The notes: generated by a model not told the origin, from the letters alone. 64,000 bases of DNA from CADCWK01 sp964244115 (GCA_964244115.1 CAXTHM010000012.1:3116-67115); one strand, 5' to 3'. Positions 40,115 to 49,610 are shown, numbered from the stretch's first letter. Translations and numbers: made by a program.

Positions 40115-40140
40115 GTCTGGTTCTGTTGTCGATCAGATGG

Positions 40141-41514
40141 TTAGCGGAACAGGTCGTCGTCCGCCATCCGACCGAGCGTGGCGTTGAAGGCGTCGAGGGT
40201 CCGCTCGATGTCCTGGTCAGTGTGGGCGACGCTGGTCAGGCCGCCGCCGCCGAACAGGTCGACGCCCTGGAGGAGCATCCCCTGGCCGAGGGTGACCGCG
40301 AGCCCGCTCCTGCCAGAGGCCTTGGAGCCGGAGAGGTCGATACCCTGGGGTCGCCGGATGTCGTCCTCGGGGTTGGTGCACTCGACGCCCAGCGCGACGT
40401 GGAACGTCGAGCTCTCGCCCCAGACGAAGCCGGGGGCGTTATGGCGACGGAGCGCCTGGTTCATCCCGACGCGGAGCTTCGCGGCCTGCTCATCGCAGAA
40501 CGACTGCACCTCGGGGTCGCTGACGAGGTCGAGGCAGGCGACTCCAGCCGCGGCCGACATCGGGTTGGCGTTGTAGGTGCCCGGGTGGCGGACCTTGCGG
40601 TTGGCATTCCAGTCCGGGTCGTCCTTGAACGCGAGCAACTGCATGACCTCCAGTCGCCCGGCGACGGCGCCGCCCGGCAGCCCGCCGGCGACGATCTTGG
40701 CCATCGTCGTCAGGTCCGGGGTGACGCCGAATTTCGCCTGGGCGCCGCCCGGCGACCAGCGAAAGCCCGTGATGACCTCGTCGAAGATCAACAGGCTGCC
40801 GTTGGCCGAGGTCGCCTCGCGGAGCTGGCCGAGAAACTCATCGTCGGGGAGCGGGACCATCGACCACGACCCGCCGCTGGCTTCCAGGATCACCGCCGCG
40901 ACGTCGCCGACGGCGAGCCGGGTCCGGACCGTCTCGATATCGGCCGGCAGGACGTCGACGGTGCCGAGAACTTCCTCGGGCACGCCGGCGACGTGGTCGT
41001 CGTGGAGGCTGCGCTCGCCCTTGAGCAGGTAGTCGTTCCAGCCGTGGAAGTGACCGGCGAACTTGACGATCTTGGTCCGGCCCGTCGCGGCCCGGGCGAG
41101 TCGGACGGCCAGCATCGTCGACTCCGTGCCGGAGCCGGTGAACTTCACCTGCTCGGCGGAGGGGACCAGCTTGCGGATCCGGTCGGCCCAGCGGACCTCG
41201 CCGTCGTGCCCGGCGCCGAAGTGGGTGCCCTGGGCGAGCTGCTCGCGGATCGCCGTCGAGACCAGCGGGTTGTTGTGGCCCAGGATCAGGGAGCCGTGGC
41301 CGATCGCGTAGTCGATCAGCTCATGGCCATCGACCGACCACTTGTGGGAGCCCTCGGCGCGTTCGACCGTGACCGGGAACGGGCGGAAGTGGCGGCTATC
41401 GTGGGTGACCCCACCGGGAATCAGCGTCCGGGCCCGCTCGTAGCGTACCTTCGAGATCGCGAAGTGCTCGGTGAACTCGCTGCCGATCGACTGCCGTGTT
41501 GCTGTCTGAACCAT
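40141..41514 (-). CDS. Class-III aminotransferase, glutamate-1-semialdehyde aminomutase-like
   Basis: PLP enzyme of 457 residues. The N-terminal part ERARTLIPGGVTHDSRHFRP and YAIGHGSLILGHNNP resembles glutamate-1-semialdehyde 2,1-aminomutase (HemL). VKFTGSGTESTMLAVRLARA is the cofactor phosphate region, SLLIFDEVITGFRWSPGG holds the PLP Asp, and TTMAKIVAGGLPGGAVAGR holds the Schiff-base lysine. It is longer than HemL (about 430), with an insertion near FKDDPDWNANRKVRHPG. No other haem gene is nearby, so it is more likely a HemL-like aminotransferase of unknown substrate. The ATG at 41514 matches the conserved N-terminus. Confidence 0.88.
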   Translation of the reverse strand: MVQTATRQSIGSEFTEHFAISKVRYERARTLIPGGVTHDSRHFRPFPVTVERAEGSHKWSVDGHELIDYAIGHGSLILGHNNPLVSTAIREQLAQGTHFGAGHDGEVRWADRIRKLVPSAEQVKFTGSGTESTMLAVRLARAATGRTKIVKFAGHFHGWNDYLLKGERSLHDDHVAGVPEEVLGTVDVLPADIETVRTRLAVGDVAAVILEASGGSWSMVPLPDDEFLGQLREATSANGSLLIFDEVITGFRWSPGGAQAKFGVTPDLTTMAKIVAGGLPGGAVAGRLEVMQLLAFKDDPDWNANRKVRHPGTYNANPMSAAAGVACLDLVSDPEVQSFCDEQAAKLRVGMNQALRRHNAPGFVWGESSTFHVALGVECTNPEDDIRRPQGIDLSGSKASGRSGLAVTLGQGMLLQGVDLFGGGGLTSVAHTDQDIERTLDAFNATLGRMADDDLFR

Positions 41515-41776
41515 GGCGCTGATGCCCTCCAGTGGTGTCCCGCGCCCCTGCCGGGAGCTCCGGGACGGCACTGTACGACGAAGAGTTCGGGGCGATCCGG
41601 ACTGTCCGGACTATAGGTTGCCGGAGTGTCACTGTAAAGGGAGTCGTCGGCCTCGCGGACCGATTGCGGGAGCCTCGACGCCGTGCTACCGTCCCGGTCC
41701 ACTCGGTGCGATCGTCCGCAATCCTCGGCGACGGAGCGCGGATGCGCCATCTCCCTGACTTCCAAGAGGACCGTCG

Positions 41777-42814
41777 ATGCACCTCTCCATGCTCCCGCGC
41801 TACCCCTTGCTCAGCGGCCCGACGCCACTTCAGCGCGCCACCAATCTGGAAGCCGCGCTCGGGAGTCGTTCGCCCCGAATCTATATCAAGCGTGACGACT
41901 TGACGGGACTGGCCTACGGGGGCAACAAAGCCCGGAAGCTGGAGTACCTCGTCGCCGACGCCCTCGCGCGGCGGTCGACCATCCTGGTGACCGAGGGCGC
42001 GGCCCAGAGTAACCACGCCCGGCTGACCGCGGCCGCGGCCGCGAAGGCGGGGCTGGAGTGCCTGCTCATCCTTGACACCCGCAACGGGGACGAACTCAGC
42101 GGCAACCTGCTCCTCGACCACCTGATGGGTGCCGAGGTCCGGCTGGTGTCGGATCAGGTCACCCGACGGAAGGTCATGGCGACGATCGGGGACGACCTGA
42201 TCGCCGATGGGCAGCACCCGTACGTGATCCCGACCGGTGGCAGCGTCCCGCTCGGGGCGGCCGGGTACGTCGCGTTCGTGCTGGAGTTGCTCGGCCAGTT
42301 GCAGGCCGTCGGCGAGGCGCCCCGTCGGATCTACCTGGCGACCGGGTCAGCGGGGACGCAGGCGGGCATCGAGGTCGGCGTCCGGGCGTTCAGCGCCTCA
42401 TTCCTCGTCCAGGGCATCGCCGTCTCCGGGACGGCCTATGACATGGCGAAGCAGACGTCCGACCTCGCGCAGGAGACCGCGACGCTCCTCCACACCCGGC
42501 AGCGGTTTCACTTCGGCGAGGTCCTCGTCGACGACGGCTTCATCGGATCGGGCTACGGCAAGGCGACCCCGGAAGGGCTGGACGCGATCCGGCTGCTGGC
42601 CCGGACCGAAGCGATCTTCCTCGACCCGGTCTACTCCGGCAAGGCCATGGCCGGGCTGCTCCACCACATCGCGACCGGCGAGCTCCGGCCCAACGACTCG
42701 GTCGTCTTCCTCCACACCGGCGGCGGACCGTCCGTCTTCACCTGGAACGAGCGGCTCATGCAGACACCCAGGAGCGCCATCGTGCTGGGACCGGATGTTG
42801 AGGCGACGCGGTAG
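41777..42814 (+). CDS. D-cysteine desulfhydrase / ACC-deaminase family PLP enzyme
   Basis: Tryptophan-synthase-beta-fold enzyme of 345 residues. IYIKRDDLTGLAYGGNKARKLE carries the PLP lysine (GGNKARK), ILVTEGAAQSNHARLTAAAA the cofactor ring contact, IPTGGSVPLGAAGYV and YLATGSAGTQAGIEVG the phosphate loop, and FLHTGGGPSVF the C-terminal glycine-rich site. D-cysteine desulfhydrase (DcyD) and 1-aminocyclopropane-1-carboxylate deaminase share this fold; the SNH and GGNKARKLE context fits DcyD better. It releases sulfide, pyruvate and ammonia from D-cysteine in the cytoplasm. It is divergent from the aminotransferase and 45 bp before priA. Confidence 0.9.
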   Translation: MHLSMLPRYPLLSGPTPLQRATNLEAALGSRSPRIYIKRDDLTGLAYGGNKARKLEYLVADALARRSTILVTEGAAQSNHARLTAAAAAKAGLECLLILDTRNGDELSGNLLLDHLMGAEVRLVSDQVTRRKVMATIGDDLIADGQHPYVIPTGGSVPLGAAGYVAFVLELLGQLQAVGEAPRRIYLATGSAGTQAGIEVGVRAFSASFLVQGIAVSGTAYDMAKQTSDLAQETATLLHTRQRFHFGEVLVDDGFIGSGYGKATPEGLDAIRLLARTEAIFLDPVYSGKAMAGLLHHIATGELRPNDSVVFLHTGGGPSVFTWNERLMQTPRSAIVLGPDVEATR

Positions 42815-42859
42815 GCCGGGCCGGGTCTCCGGTCGGAGACTCCTCGTATACTTCAGCGG

Positions 42860-45373
42860 ATGCCTCCCCAGAATGACGATGTCAGAACCTTTCCCGCGTC
42901 CACCGTCCGGACCGTGCTGGTCGCCGTCGATGGCGTGGACCGGTCGGTCGGCGACCATGGGTTGCTGGCCTACGAAGTACCCGTCGAGATGGCGACGGTC
43001 CCGCCGGTCGGGTCGCTGATCTGGGTCCCGATCCGGCGGAGTTATGCCCGCGCGGTCGTCGTGGAGATCGAACCGGTCGGTGCCAGCGGACCGTACGCGC
43101 TGCGGCCCCTGATCGGCTCTGTCAGCCCGCCGATCGTGCTGGATGAGCGTCGGGTCGGTGTGGCGCTCTGGCTGGCGCTGGAGACGATCACGTCACCGTT
43201 CGCAGCCCTGGAGCCATTCCTGCCGCCGGGCTATGGCAAGGACGCCGTCGCGGCTTACCGGCTCGCCAGGGCGGATGCAGAGACGCGGACGTTGACGCCG
43301 ACGCAGCGAGCCGTCCTGGCAGCGCTCGTCGACGGCCGCACCCACCCGCTGCCCGACCTCCAGCGGGCCACCGGCCGGAAGCTGACCTCGGTCCTCGGCG
43401 ACCTGCTCCAGGCCGGGCTGATCGAGGCGCTGCCGAGCCAGCCGCCCCATGACCCGTCGAGCCAGACCGATCGGTACATCCGGCTGACGGTGGCCACCGA
43501 CCGGCTGGATGAAGTCGTCGCCGGGCTGCGTTCCGAGCGACAGCGGTCATTGCTGGAGGAGATCGCCGGCCGGTCAGGCGACCTCGCCGGCGACGACGAT
43601 CCGTTCCTGATCGCGGCCCCGATCCTGAAGGATGGCGGCTGGCCGCTGGACGTGCTGCGCTCGCTGGTCAGTGCGGGACATGTCGAGGAGATCGAGCGGC
43701 CGAAGCTCCCATCCTCCTGGATGGAATCGGCCCGGCGCGATCTTCCGCCCCCGCTGACGGGCGAGCAGGCGGCGGTCTGGTCGGCGGTTGAAACGGCGCT
43801 GGAGACGCATGACCCGATCCCGCGGCTGCTCTGCGGCGTCACGGGCAGCGGCAAGACCGAGATCTACCTGCGCGGAGTCGACTGGTGCCTCCGCAACGGC
43901 CGCGGGGCGATCATCCTCGTGCCCGAGATCACGCTGGCGACGCAGGTCGTCCGTCGGTTCCGGAGTCGCTTCCCCGGCAAGGTTGCCGTTCTCCACTCCT
44001 CGCTGCCGGCCGGAGAGCGGCTGGCGTCCTGGCGGGCGCTGGCGGAGGGCCGGGTCAGCGTCGTGGTCGGCGCCCGCTCGGCCCTGTTCGCGCCGCTGCC
44101 CGATGTCGGGCTGATCGTGCTGGACGAGGAGCACGAGTCGGCCTACAAGCAGGACAGCGACCCGCGCTACCACGCCCGGGCGCTGGCCGAGGAGCTGGGC
44201 GAGCGCTTCGGCGCGGTCGTCCTGCTGGGCTCCGCGACGCCGTCGATCGAGACGACGCGACGGGTTCAGGACGGGACGGCGGTCGGGCTGTCGCTGCCGA
44301 GCCGCGTCCGGCCGGCCGCGATCGAGGGGGACGATGCCGGGGTGCTGGAGTTGCCCACCGTCGAGATCGTCGACATGCGGCTGGAACTCCATCGGGGCAA
44401 CGCCGGACTGCTCAGCGAGGTCCTCAAGGAGCGGCTGACCGAGACGCTGTCCCGGGGCGATCAGGCGCTGATCCTGCTCAACCGGCGCGGGATGGCGACC
44501 GTCGTCCTCTGCCAGGACTGCGGGCACCGGCTGATCTGCCCGCACTGCGACATCCCGCTGGTCTTCCATCAGGATCGCTCGCTGTTGATCTGCCACCGCT
44601 GCGACTATCGCGAGCGCCCGCCGGCCTCCTGCCCGTCGTGTTCCGGCCGCCTCACGTACTTCGGCGCCGGCACGCAACGGGTCGAGTCCGAGGTCGCGGC
44701 GATATTCCGCGGCGCCCGGGTGCTGCGCTGGGATCAGGACACCACGCGCCGCCGGGGGGCGCCCGAGGCGATGCTGCGGTCGGTCGAGGAGCGGCAGGTC
44801 GACATCGTGGTCGGCACGCAGATGATCGCCAAGGGGCTGGACCTGCCGCACGTTACGACCGTCGGGGTGATCAACGCCGACTCGATCCTGCACCTGCCCG
44901 ACTTTCGCTCGGCCGAGCGCACGTTCCAGCTCCTGACGCAGGTCGCCGGTCGGGCGGGGCGACGCGGCGCCGGGACGGTGATCGTCCAGTCGTACACGCC
45001 CCACCACTACGCTGTCCGGGCGGCGGCCAGCCATGATTACGACCAGTTCTACGAGGAGGAGATCGTCTTCCGGGACCAGAACTTCTACCCGCCGTTCACG
45101 CGCCTGGTCCGCTTCGCCTTCCGCCACCGGGACGAGGCGAAGTGTGCGGCCGAGGCGGCGACCTACGCCCACATCCTCGTCCAGCACGTCCGCCTGCACG
45201 GTCAGGTCGGTGTCGCGGACATCCTCGGGCCGACCCCGGCCTTCGCCGCCCGCGTCCGGGACGAGTACCAGTGGCAGATCATCTTGCGCTCGCCGGAGAT
45301 GGAGCCGCTGCTGCCGAGGTTGCCGACCCGGCCGGGTTGGGTGGTCGACGTCGACCCGATGAGCGTCCTCTAG
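42860..45373 (+). CDS. priA: Primosomal replication restart helicase PriA
   Basis: 3'-5' helicase of 837 residues that reloads the replisome at stalled forks. The N-terminal DNA-3'-end binding domain opens VRTVLVAVDGVDRSVGDHGL. CGVTGSGKTEIYLRGVDWCL is Walker A and LIVLDEEHESAYKQDSDPRY is the DEEH (Walker B) motif. The zinc-binding insert has four CxxC pairs: CQDCGHRLICPHC, then CHRCDYRERPPASCPSC. VGTQMIAKGLDLPHVTTVGV and QVAGRAGRRGAGTVIVQSY are helicase motifs V and VI. It is followed by def, as often seen (priA-def-fmt), but no fmt follows here. Confidence 0.96.
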   Translation: MPPQNDDVRTFPASTVRTVLVAVDGVDRSVGDHGLLAYEVPVEMATVPPVGSLIWVPIRRSYARAVVVEIEPVGASGPYALRPLIGSVSPPIVLDERRVGVALWLALETITSPFAALEPFLPPGYGKDAVAAYRLARADAETRTLTPTQRAVLAALVDGRTHPLPDLQRATGRKLTSVLGDLLQAGLIEALPSQPPHDPSSQTDRYIRLTVATDRLDEVVAGLRSERQRSLLEEIAGRSGDLAGDDDPFLIAAPILKDGGWPLDVLRSLVSAGHVEEIERPKLPSSWMESARRDLPPPLTGEQAAVWSAVETALETHDPIPRLLCGVTGSGKTEIYLRGVDWCLRNGRGAIILVPEITLATQVVRRFRSRFPGKVAVLHSSLPAGERLASWRALAEGRVSVVVGARSALFAPLPDVGLIVLDEEHESAYKQDSDPRYHARALAEELGERFGAVVLLGSATPSIETTRRVQDGTAVGLSLPSRVRPAAIEGDDAGVLELPTVEIVDMRLELHRGNAGLLSEVLKERLTETLSRGDQALILLNRRGMATVVLCQDCGHRLICPHCDIPLVFHQDRSLLICHRCDYRERPPASCPSCSGRLTYFGAGTQRVESEVAAIFRGARVLRWDQDTTRRRGAPEAMLRSVEERQVDIVVGTQMIAKGLDLPHVTTVGVINADSILHLPDFRSAERTFQLLTQVAGRAGRRGAGTVIVQSYTPHHYAVRAAASHDYDQFYEEEIVFRDQNFYPPFTRLVRFAFRHRDEAKCAAEAATYAHILVQHVRLHGQVGVADILGPTPAFAARVRDEYQWQIILRSPEMEPLLPRLPTRPGWVVDVDPMSVL

Positions 45374-45483
45374 CGGCGCGGCGTGGGCTCGTCTGGACTG
45401 ATAGGCGATACTTGTCCGACGAATACTCGAGACGTGGCGGCCGCCTGGCGCGGGCGCGGTGAAGAACGAAAGCCCGGTAGACG

Positions 45484-46053
45484 ATGACGCAACTCGAGAT
45501 CCGACTGGATGGGGACCCGATCCTCCGGCAGAAGGCGACCAAGATCAACCGGGTCGACGATTCGATCCGGAAGCTGGCCAGCGACATGTGGGAGACGGTC
45601 GATGCGGCCGACGGGGTCGGCCTCGCGGCGCCGCAGGTCGGGGTCAGCCGGCGGCTGATCGTGGTCCACCTGCCCGAGGGATACACCGAGGAGGGCTCGC
45701 CCGAGGTCGCCCTCCGCCTCGTCAACCCGGAGATCGTCAAATCCCGGGGGGAGGTCATGGGGATGGAGGGCTGCCTGAGCATCCCCGGCTGGCAGGGCGA
45801 GGTCGAGCGGGCCGACCTCATCACGGTCAAGGCGACCGACCTGAACAACCGGGACGTCCGCCTGAAGCTCGACGGCTGGGCCGCGCGGGTCGTCCAGCAC
45901 GAGATCGACCACCTCGACGGCATCCTCTACACCGACCGGATGCGCGACGAGGACGAGCTCTACCGGGTCGAGGCGGCCGACGACGAGGACGATCTCGACC
46001 CGGCGCCGGTCAGCGAGGCCTCGCACGACCTCGTCGCCGAGCCAGCCCGTTAG
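45484..46053 (+). CDS. def: Peptide deformylase
   Basis: Metalloenzyme of 189 residues that removes the formyl group from nascent proteins. The three motifs are intact: GVGLAAPQVG (44-53), EGCLSIPG (95-102, C97 metal ligand) and QHEIDH (138-143, ligands H139 and H143, general acid-base E140). The C-terminal extension is acidic (EAADDEDDLDPAP). Its stop codon overlaps the gmk stop tail to tail by 4 bp. It lies 110 bp after priA, and no methionyl-tRNA formyltransferase gene follows. Confidence 0.96.
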   Translation: MTQLEIRLDGDPILRQKATKINRVDDSIRKLASDMWETVDAADGVGLAAPQVGVSRRLIVVHLPEGYTEEGSPEVALRLVNPEIVKSRGEVMGMEGCLSIPGWQGEVERADLITVKATDLNNRDVRLKLDGWAARVVQHEIDHLDGILYTDRMRDEDELYRVEAADDEDDLDPAPVSEASHDLVAEPAR

Positions 46054-46697
46054 AGGGCGGCGGAGACCTGCGCGGTCCGGCAGCGCTGGGCGAGGATGAT
46101 CGCGTGGATCTGGTCGAGGGCGATGTCGAGGCGGTCATCCTCATTGAAGATGACATAATCGAACTCGACCGCGGCGGAGAGTTCCTGGGTGGCGGTGTTG
46201 AACCGGCGCATCAGGGCCTCGGGCTCGTCGGTCTTCCGGGAACGCAGTCGCCGCATCAGCGCCGTCAGCGATTCCGGGGCGATGAAGATGAACGTCGCCG
46301 TCGGCAGCAGGGTCCGCATCGTCGCCGCCCCCTGGACGTCGACCTTGACGATCACGTCCTGTCCGCGGCTGAGCGCCTCACGGATGCCCCATTTGGGGAC
46401 GCCGTAGCGCAGCCCGTAGACGTCGGCCGACTCGAGGAACTCCTGCTGCTGCTCGCGGACGGCGAAGGTGTCGGCATCGAGGAAGTAGTAGTGGATGCCG
46501 TCGATCTCGCCGGGCCGGCGCTGCCGGGTCGTCGCCGTCACCGCGAAGTGGATCTCGGGTGAGCGCTCCCGGAGCCGCTCGATCACGGAATCCTTGCCGA
46601 CGCCCGACGGGCCGCTGATCACGTAGACATGCGGCTGGCGCCGGGAGCGGAGATTGGCGATGATCTCGTCGGCCTGGTCACTCGATGTCGTCGGCAT
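46050..46697 (-). CDS. gmk: Guanylate kinase
   Basis: GMP + ATP to GDP + ADP; 215 residues. VYVISGPSGVGKDSVIERLR is the P-loop, FAVTATTRQRRPGEIDGIHY the GMP-binding loop with the conserved TR..R, and IVKVDVQGAATMRTLLPTA the Walker-B-like strand and lid helix. The N-terminus has a short extension (MPTTSSDQADEIIANLRSRR). The frame is open far upstream through the rqcH-like gene, but the ATG at 46697 is where gmk similarity begins. Divergent from the rqcH-type gene; 4-bp convergent stop overlap with def. Confidence 0.95.
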   Translation of the reverse strand: MPTTSSDQADEIIANLRSRRQPHVYVISGPSGVGKDSVIERLRERSPEIHFAVTATTRQRRPGEIDGIHYYFLDADTFAVREQQQEFLESADVYGLRYGVPKWGIREALSRGQDVIVKVDVQGAATMRTLLPTATFIFIAPESLTALMRRLRSRKTDEPEALMRRFNTATQELSAAVEFDYVIFNEDDRLDIALDQIHAIILAQRCRTAQVSAAL

Positions 46698-46787
46698 CCT
46701 GCTGCACACTCCCGCATCCCGTTGCCCTGGCCCTCGGCGTCTGCCGGGTGCGAGCCGATTCGCCGTTCCTGGCTGAGGATCACCACC

Positions 46788-48686
46788 GTGTATGACGTCC
46801 TGACGCTTGCCGCCATCGTCGACGAGATGAACGCGACCGCGATCAACGCCCGGATCCAGAAGGTCGGGCTGGTCGATCGCCTGACCTTCGCCGCCGAGCT
46901 GTACACGCCCGGCCGGCGCCGCTGGCTGGTCGCCAGTGCCGACGGCGAGCGGGCCCGGCTGCATCTGACCGCAACCACCGCCTCGCTCGACCCGGAACTG
47001 ATCACCCCGTTCGGCCTGCTCCTGCGGAAATACGTCCGGGGCAGCATCCTGATCGGGGTCGAGCAGGAACCGCTCGAGCGGATCGTGCGGCTGAGTATAG
47101 CCAAGCGACTCCCGCCCCTCAACGCGACCCGAAAGCGCGGGGTCGCGGTCGCGGTGGAGGAGATCGAGCCGGACGAGGAGATCGAGGCGCTCAAGGTCGA
47201 CGAGGACGCCGTCCTCGATGAGCTCGACCGGCCCGACATAACTTACATGCAGCTCGTCATCGAAGTCATGGGCCGGCACTCCAACATCATGCTGCTCGAC
47301 AACGACGGCGTGATCATGGACTCGGTCAAGCATGTCACCCCGGCCATGAGCCGCGTCCGCCCGATCTGGCCCAGGCTGACGTACACGTTGCCGCCGGCGA
47401 TGGGACGGCCCGACCCTCGCCGGGTGACCGCCGCCGCGATGGGGGACATCCTGGAGGCCGCTAAGCCGAAGGACGAAGTCGCCCGGCTGCTCGTCAGCCG
47501 GCTCCGGGCCGTCAGCCCGCAGATCGCCCGGGAGGCCGTCTTCCGCGCCACCGGCGACGTCGGGACGAGAGTCGGTGCGGAGGGCATCGATCCCGCCGCT
47601 GTCGCCCGTGAACTGCGCGGGCTCTACGAGTCGCTGCTGACGAACGTCTGGCAACCGGTGGTCTACCGGGAGGACGAGGCGGTCATCGCCTTCAGCGCAT
47701 TCCCGCTCCACGGCCTGGAGGCATCCAGCGACGTCGAGTTGCTGGCGTCGATGTCCGAGGCGGCCCGGCTGGGCGACGATGCGACGTCGGCCGATGCGCC
47801 GGTCAGCCACGCGCAGCGCCGGGAGCGGATGCTGGCGACGATCGCCGCCGCGCGGGACCGGGTCGACGCCCGGCTGGCGTCCCTGGAAGCGCAGGAGGCC
47901 AAGGCGATCGAGGTCGAGCGGCTCCGGGAGCAGGGCGAGCTGATCTACGCCTGGCTGTACCAGATCAGGCCGGGCGACTCCGTACTCGAAGTCGACGGCC
48001 AGACCATCGCGCTCGATCCGAACCTGTCCGGTAAGGAGAACGCGGCCGAGTACTTCCAGCGCTATCGCAAGGCGCAGGGGGCTGGGCGGCAGTTGCCCGA
48101 GCTGATCGAGCAGGCGACCCAGCAGCTCGACTACCTCGCCCAGCTCGGGACGATGGTCAGGCAGGCACCGGGGTTCATCGAACTGGAGTCGCTGGCGACG
48201 GAGTGGGACGGCGTCGCGGAGCAGTTCGGCGCCCGGGCCTCGGTCAAGGGCCGGGGCCGGGCGATGCCGAAGAGTTCCAGCAAGGCCGACCGGCGACCGA
48301 AGGCGCTCTACGACCCCGAAGGCCACGCGATCTACATCGGCCGGAGCGGGCGGCAGAACGACGCCGTCACCTTCGATGTCGCTGGCGCCGACGACACCTG
48401 GCTCCATGCCCGAGGCGTCCCCGGCAGCCACGTCATCATCAAGTGGCGGACGCCCATGCCGGAGGAGGACGAGCGTACCGTCGCGCTGGCCGCATCCCTG
48501 GCCGCCTGGTACAGCGGGTCGCGTGGGAACGGGTCCGTGGAGGTCGACGTGACCCGGCGCCGGCATGTCCGCAAGATCAAGGGCGCCGGGCCCGGGATGG
48601 TCACCTACCGACAGGAGCGCACGATCTCCGTCCCGCCGCGGGACGAGACCGCGATGGCGAACTCGCTGGCGTCGTCGTCGCGGTAG
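46788..48686 (+). CDS. rqcH: Rqc2/NFACT-family ribosome quality-control protein (RqcH-like)
   Basis: Protein of 632 residues of the fibronectin-binding-A/NFACT family, which binds obstructed 50S subunits and recruits tRNA-Ala to add C-terminal alanine tails. It begins at a GTG (46788) with VYDVLTLAAIVDEMNATAIN, the conserved start of NFACT-N. A helix-hairpin-helix and coiled-coil middle follows (RMLATIAAARDRVDARLASL). The C-terminal NFACT-R domain YIGRSGRQNDAVTFDVAGAD, DTWLHARGVPGSHVIIK ends the protein. GAGGAT precedes the GTG. Together with SmpB/tmRNA at 56.8-57.7 kb the window encodes two independent ribosome-rescue routes. Confidence 0.92.
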   Translation: MYDVLTLAAIVDEMNATAINARIQKVGLVDRLTFAAELYTPGRRRWLVASADGERARLHLTATTASLDPELITPFGLLLRKYVRGSILIGVEQEPLERIVRLSIAKRLPPLNATRKRGVAVAVEEIEPDEEIEALKVDEDAVLDELDRPDITYMQLVIEVMGRHSNIMLLDNDGVIMDSVKHVTPAMSRVRPIWPRLTYTLPPAMGRPDPRRVTAAAMGDILEAAKPKDEVARLLVSRLRAVSPQIAREAVFRATGDVGTRVGAEGIDPAAVARELRGLYESLLTNVWQPVVYREDEAVIAFSAFPLHGLEASSDVELLASMSEAARLGDDATSADAPVSHAQRRERMLATIAAARDRVDARLASLEAQEAKAIEVERLREQGELIYAWLYQIRPGDSVLEVDGQTIALDPNLSGKENAAEYFQRYRKAQGAGRQLPELIEQATQQLDYLAQLGTMVRQAPGFIELESLATEWDGVAEQFGARASVKGRGRAMPKSSSKADRRPKALYDPEGHAIYIGRSGRQNDAVTFDVAGADDTWLHARGVPGSHVIIKWRTPMPEEDERTVALAASLAAWYSGSRGNGSVEVDVTRRRHVRKIKGAGPGMVTYRQERTISVPPRDETAMANSLASSSR

Positions 48687-48712
48687 GGCCGCCAGGCAGT
48701 GGGCTCAGGTCG

Positions 48713-48752
48713 GCACGATGGCCCGGACGATCAGTCGTCCGGGCCATCGTGC
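48713..48752. terminator. Bidirectional terminator between rqcH and tatC
   Basis: A perfect 18-bp stem, GCACGATGGCCCGGACGA / TCGTCCGGGCCATCGTGC, with a four-base loop. It sits in the 87-bp convergent gap between rqcH (plus) and tatC (minus), so it can serve both. Confidence 0.8.
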
Positions 48753-48773
48753 TCCTCACATCCGGCTGGCCGT

Positions 48774-49610
48774 CTACGCCTCGGTCGGGACCGGGCCGCG
48801 AGTCGTCTCGCCGCGAACGAGCAGGCGGGCGAGGATGATGCCGATCTCGTACAGGATCACCAGGGGAACCGCGACCAGGGCGAGGTTCACGGGGTCGGTC
48901 GTCGGCGTGATGATCGCCGAGACGACGATGATGAGCAGGAACGAGTACTTCCGCCATTTCCGCATCTTCACCGCGCTGACGATGTTGATCTTCGCGAGCA
49001 GGAACATGATCAGCGGCAGCTGGAAGGACAGCCCGAGCCCGACCATGATCGTCAGATAGAAGTTCACCGTTTCCTTGGCGTCGGCACTGTCCAGGAAGAT
49101 ATCGTCGGCGAAGTTGCCGAGGAACTGGAGTGCGCGGGGGATCGCGAAGAAGAACGAGTAGGATGCTCCGGCGATGAACAGCAGCGCGACGAAGGGCAGC
49201 GACGTGTAGACGATCCGCTTCTCGCGGTTCGTCAGGCCCGGAGCGAGGAACGCGATGATCTGATAGAGGAGCACCGGTGAGGTGATAGCGATCGCGATGT
49301 AGAGGGCGACCTTGAAGACGACGGTCAGGTTGTCGGTCGGACCCTGGACGTCCAGCCCTTCGCCGTTGTTGACATTCTCGACCATGACGCGAAGCAATGG
49401 CTGGGCGAAGATGAAACCGATGATGAGACCGCCGACGATGGCGATCCCCATCTTGATCNNNNNNNNNNGTCGCGTGAGTTCTTCCAGATGCTCGGCGAGC
49501 GTCATCTCCTGGAAGACATCGGGTTCGCTGGTTTTCGGGAGGTGCGGCACGCGCCAGGTCGGAAGCGTGGTCGGGACGCGGAACTTGGGCACGCGGAACG
49601 CTCGGGCCAT
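48774..49610 (-). CDS. tatC: Sec-independent (Tat) translocase subunit TatC, gapped
   Basis: Membrane receptor of the twin-arginine translocase; about 278 residues. The conserved start of the family, MTLAEHLEELTR, is followed at once by the 10-N gap (49459-49468), which removes the central positions of the EELR motif. After it come six membrane helices, with FLAPGLTNREKRIVYTSLPF and FAIPRALQFLGNFADD as family landmarks, and a C-terminal ITPTTDPVNLALVAVPLVIL. The N-terminus has a 30-residue basic extension. The frame is the same on both sides of the gap, so the gene is probably intact. Tat-dependent proteins such as the sugar-binding protein and the Rieske protein are encoded in the window; tatA is not. 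Confidence 0.92.
   Translation of the reverse strand: MARAFRVPKFRVPTTLPTWRVPHLPKTSEPDVFQEMTLAEHLEELTRXXXXIKMGIAIVGGLIIGFIFAQPLLRVMVENVNNGEGLDVQGPTDNLTVVFKVALYIAIAITSPVLLYQIIAFLAPGLTNREKRIVYTSLPFVALLFIAGASYSFFFAIPRALQFLGNFADDIFLDSADAKETVNFYLTIMVGLGLSFQLPLIMFLLAKINIVSAVKMRKWRKYSFLLIIVVSAIITPTTDPVNLALVAVPLVILYEIGIILARLLVRGETTRGPVPTEA
49459..49468. other. Assembly gap (10 N) inside tatC
   Basis: Ten unknown bases. Frame and protein similarity agree on both sides, so the gap is small and the join is probably right. Confidence 0.95.

Larger units (their letters stand above)
39618..40140. other. Convergent intergenic region with several palindromes
   Basis: A 523-bp tail-to-tail gap between cytochrome b and the class-III aminotransferase. 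It holds a perfect 21-bp hairpin (39640-39683), an imperfect cruciform (39776-39843), a family 2 repeat (39973-40034) and a 15-bp terminator stem (40076-40114). No gene is supported. Confidence 0.75.

Noticed and set aside
39949..41616. Plus-strand frame of 555 residues opposite the aminotransferase
   Set aside because: It begins in a repeat (IALRGDGRCGG) and continues as the antisense shadow of the minus-strand aminotransferase, which has the PLP lysine and other motifs.
46698..48566. Upstream extension of gmk to an 838-residue protein
   Set aside because: The extra part is antisense to the rqcH-type gene. Guanylate kinase similarity starts at 46697 and the family length is about 200 residues.
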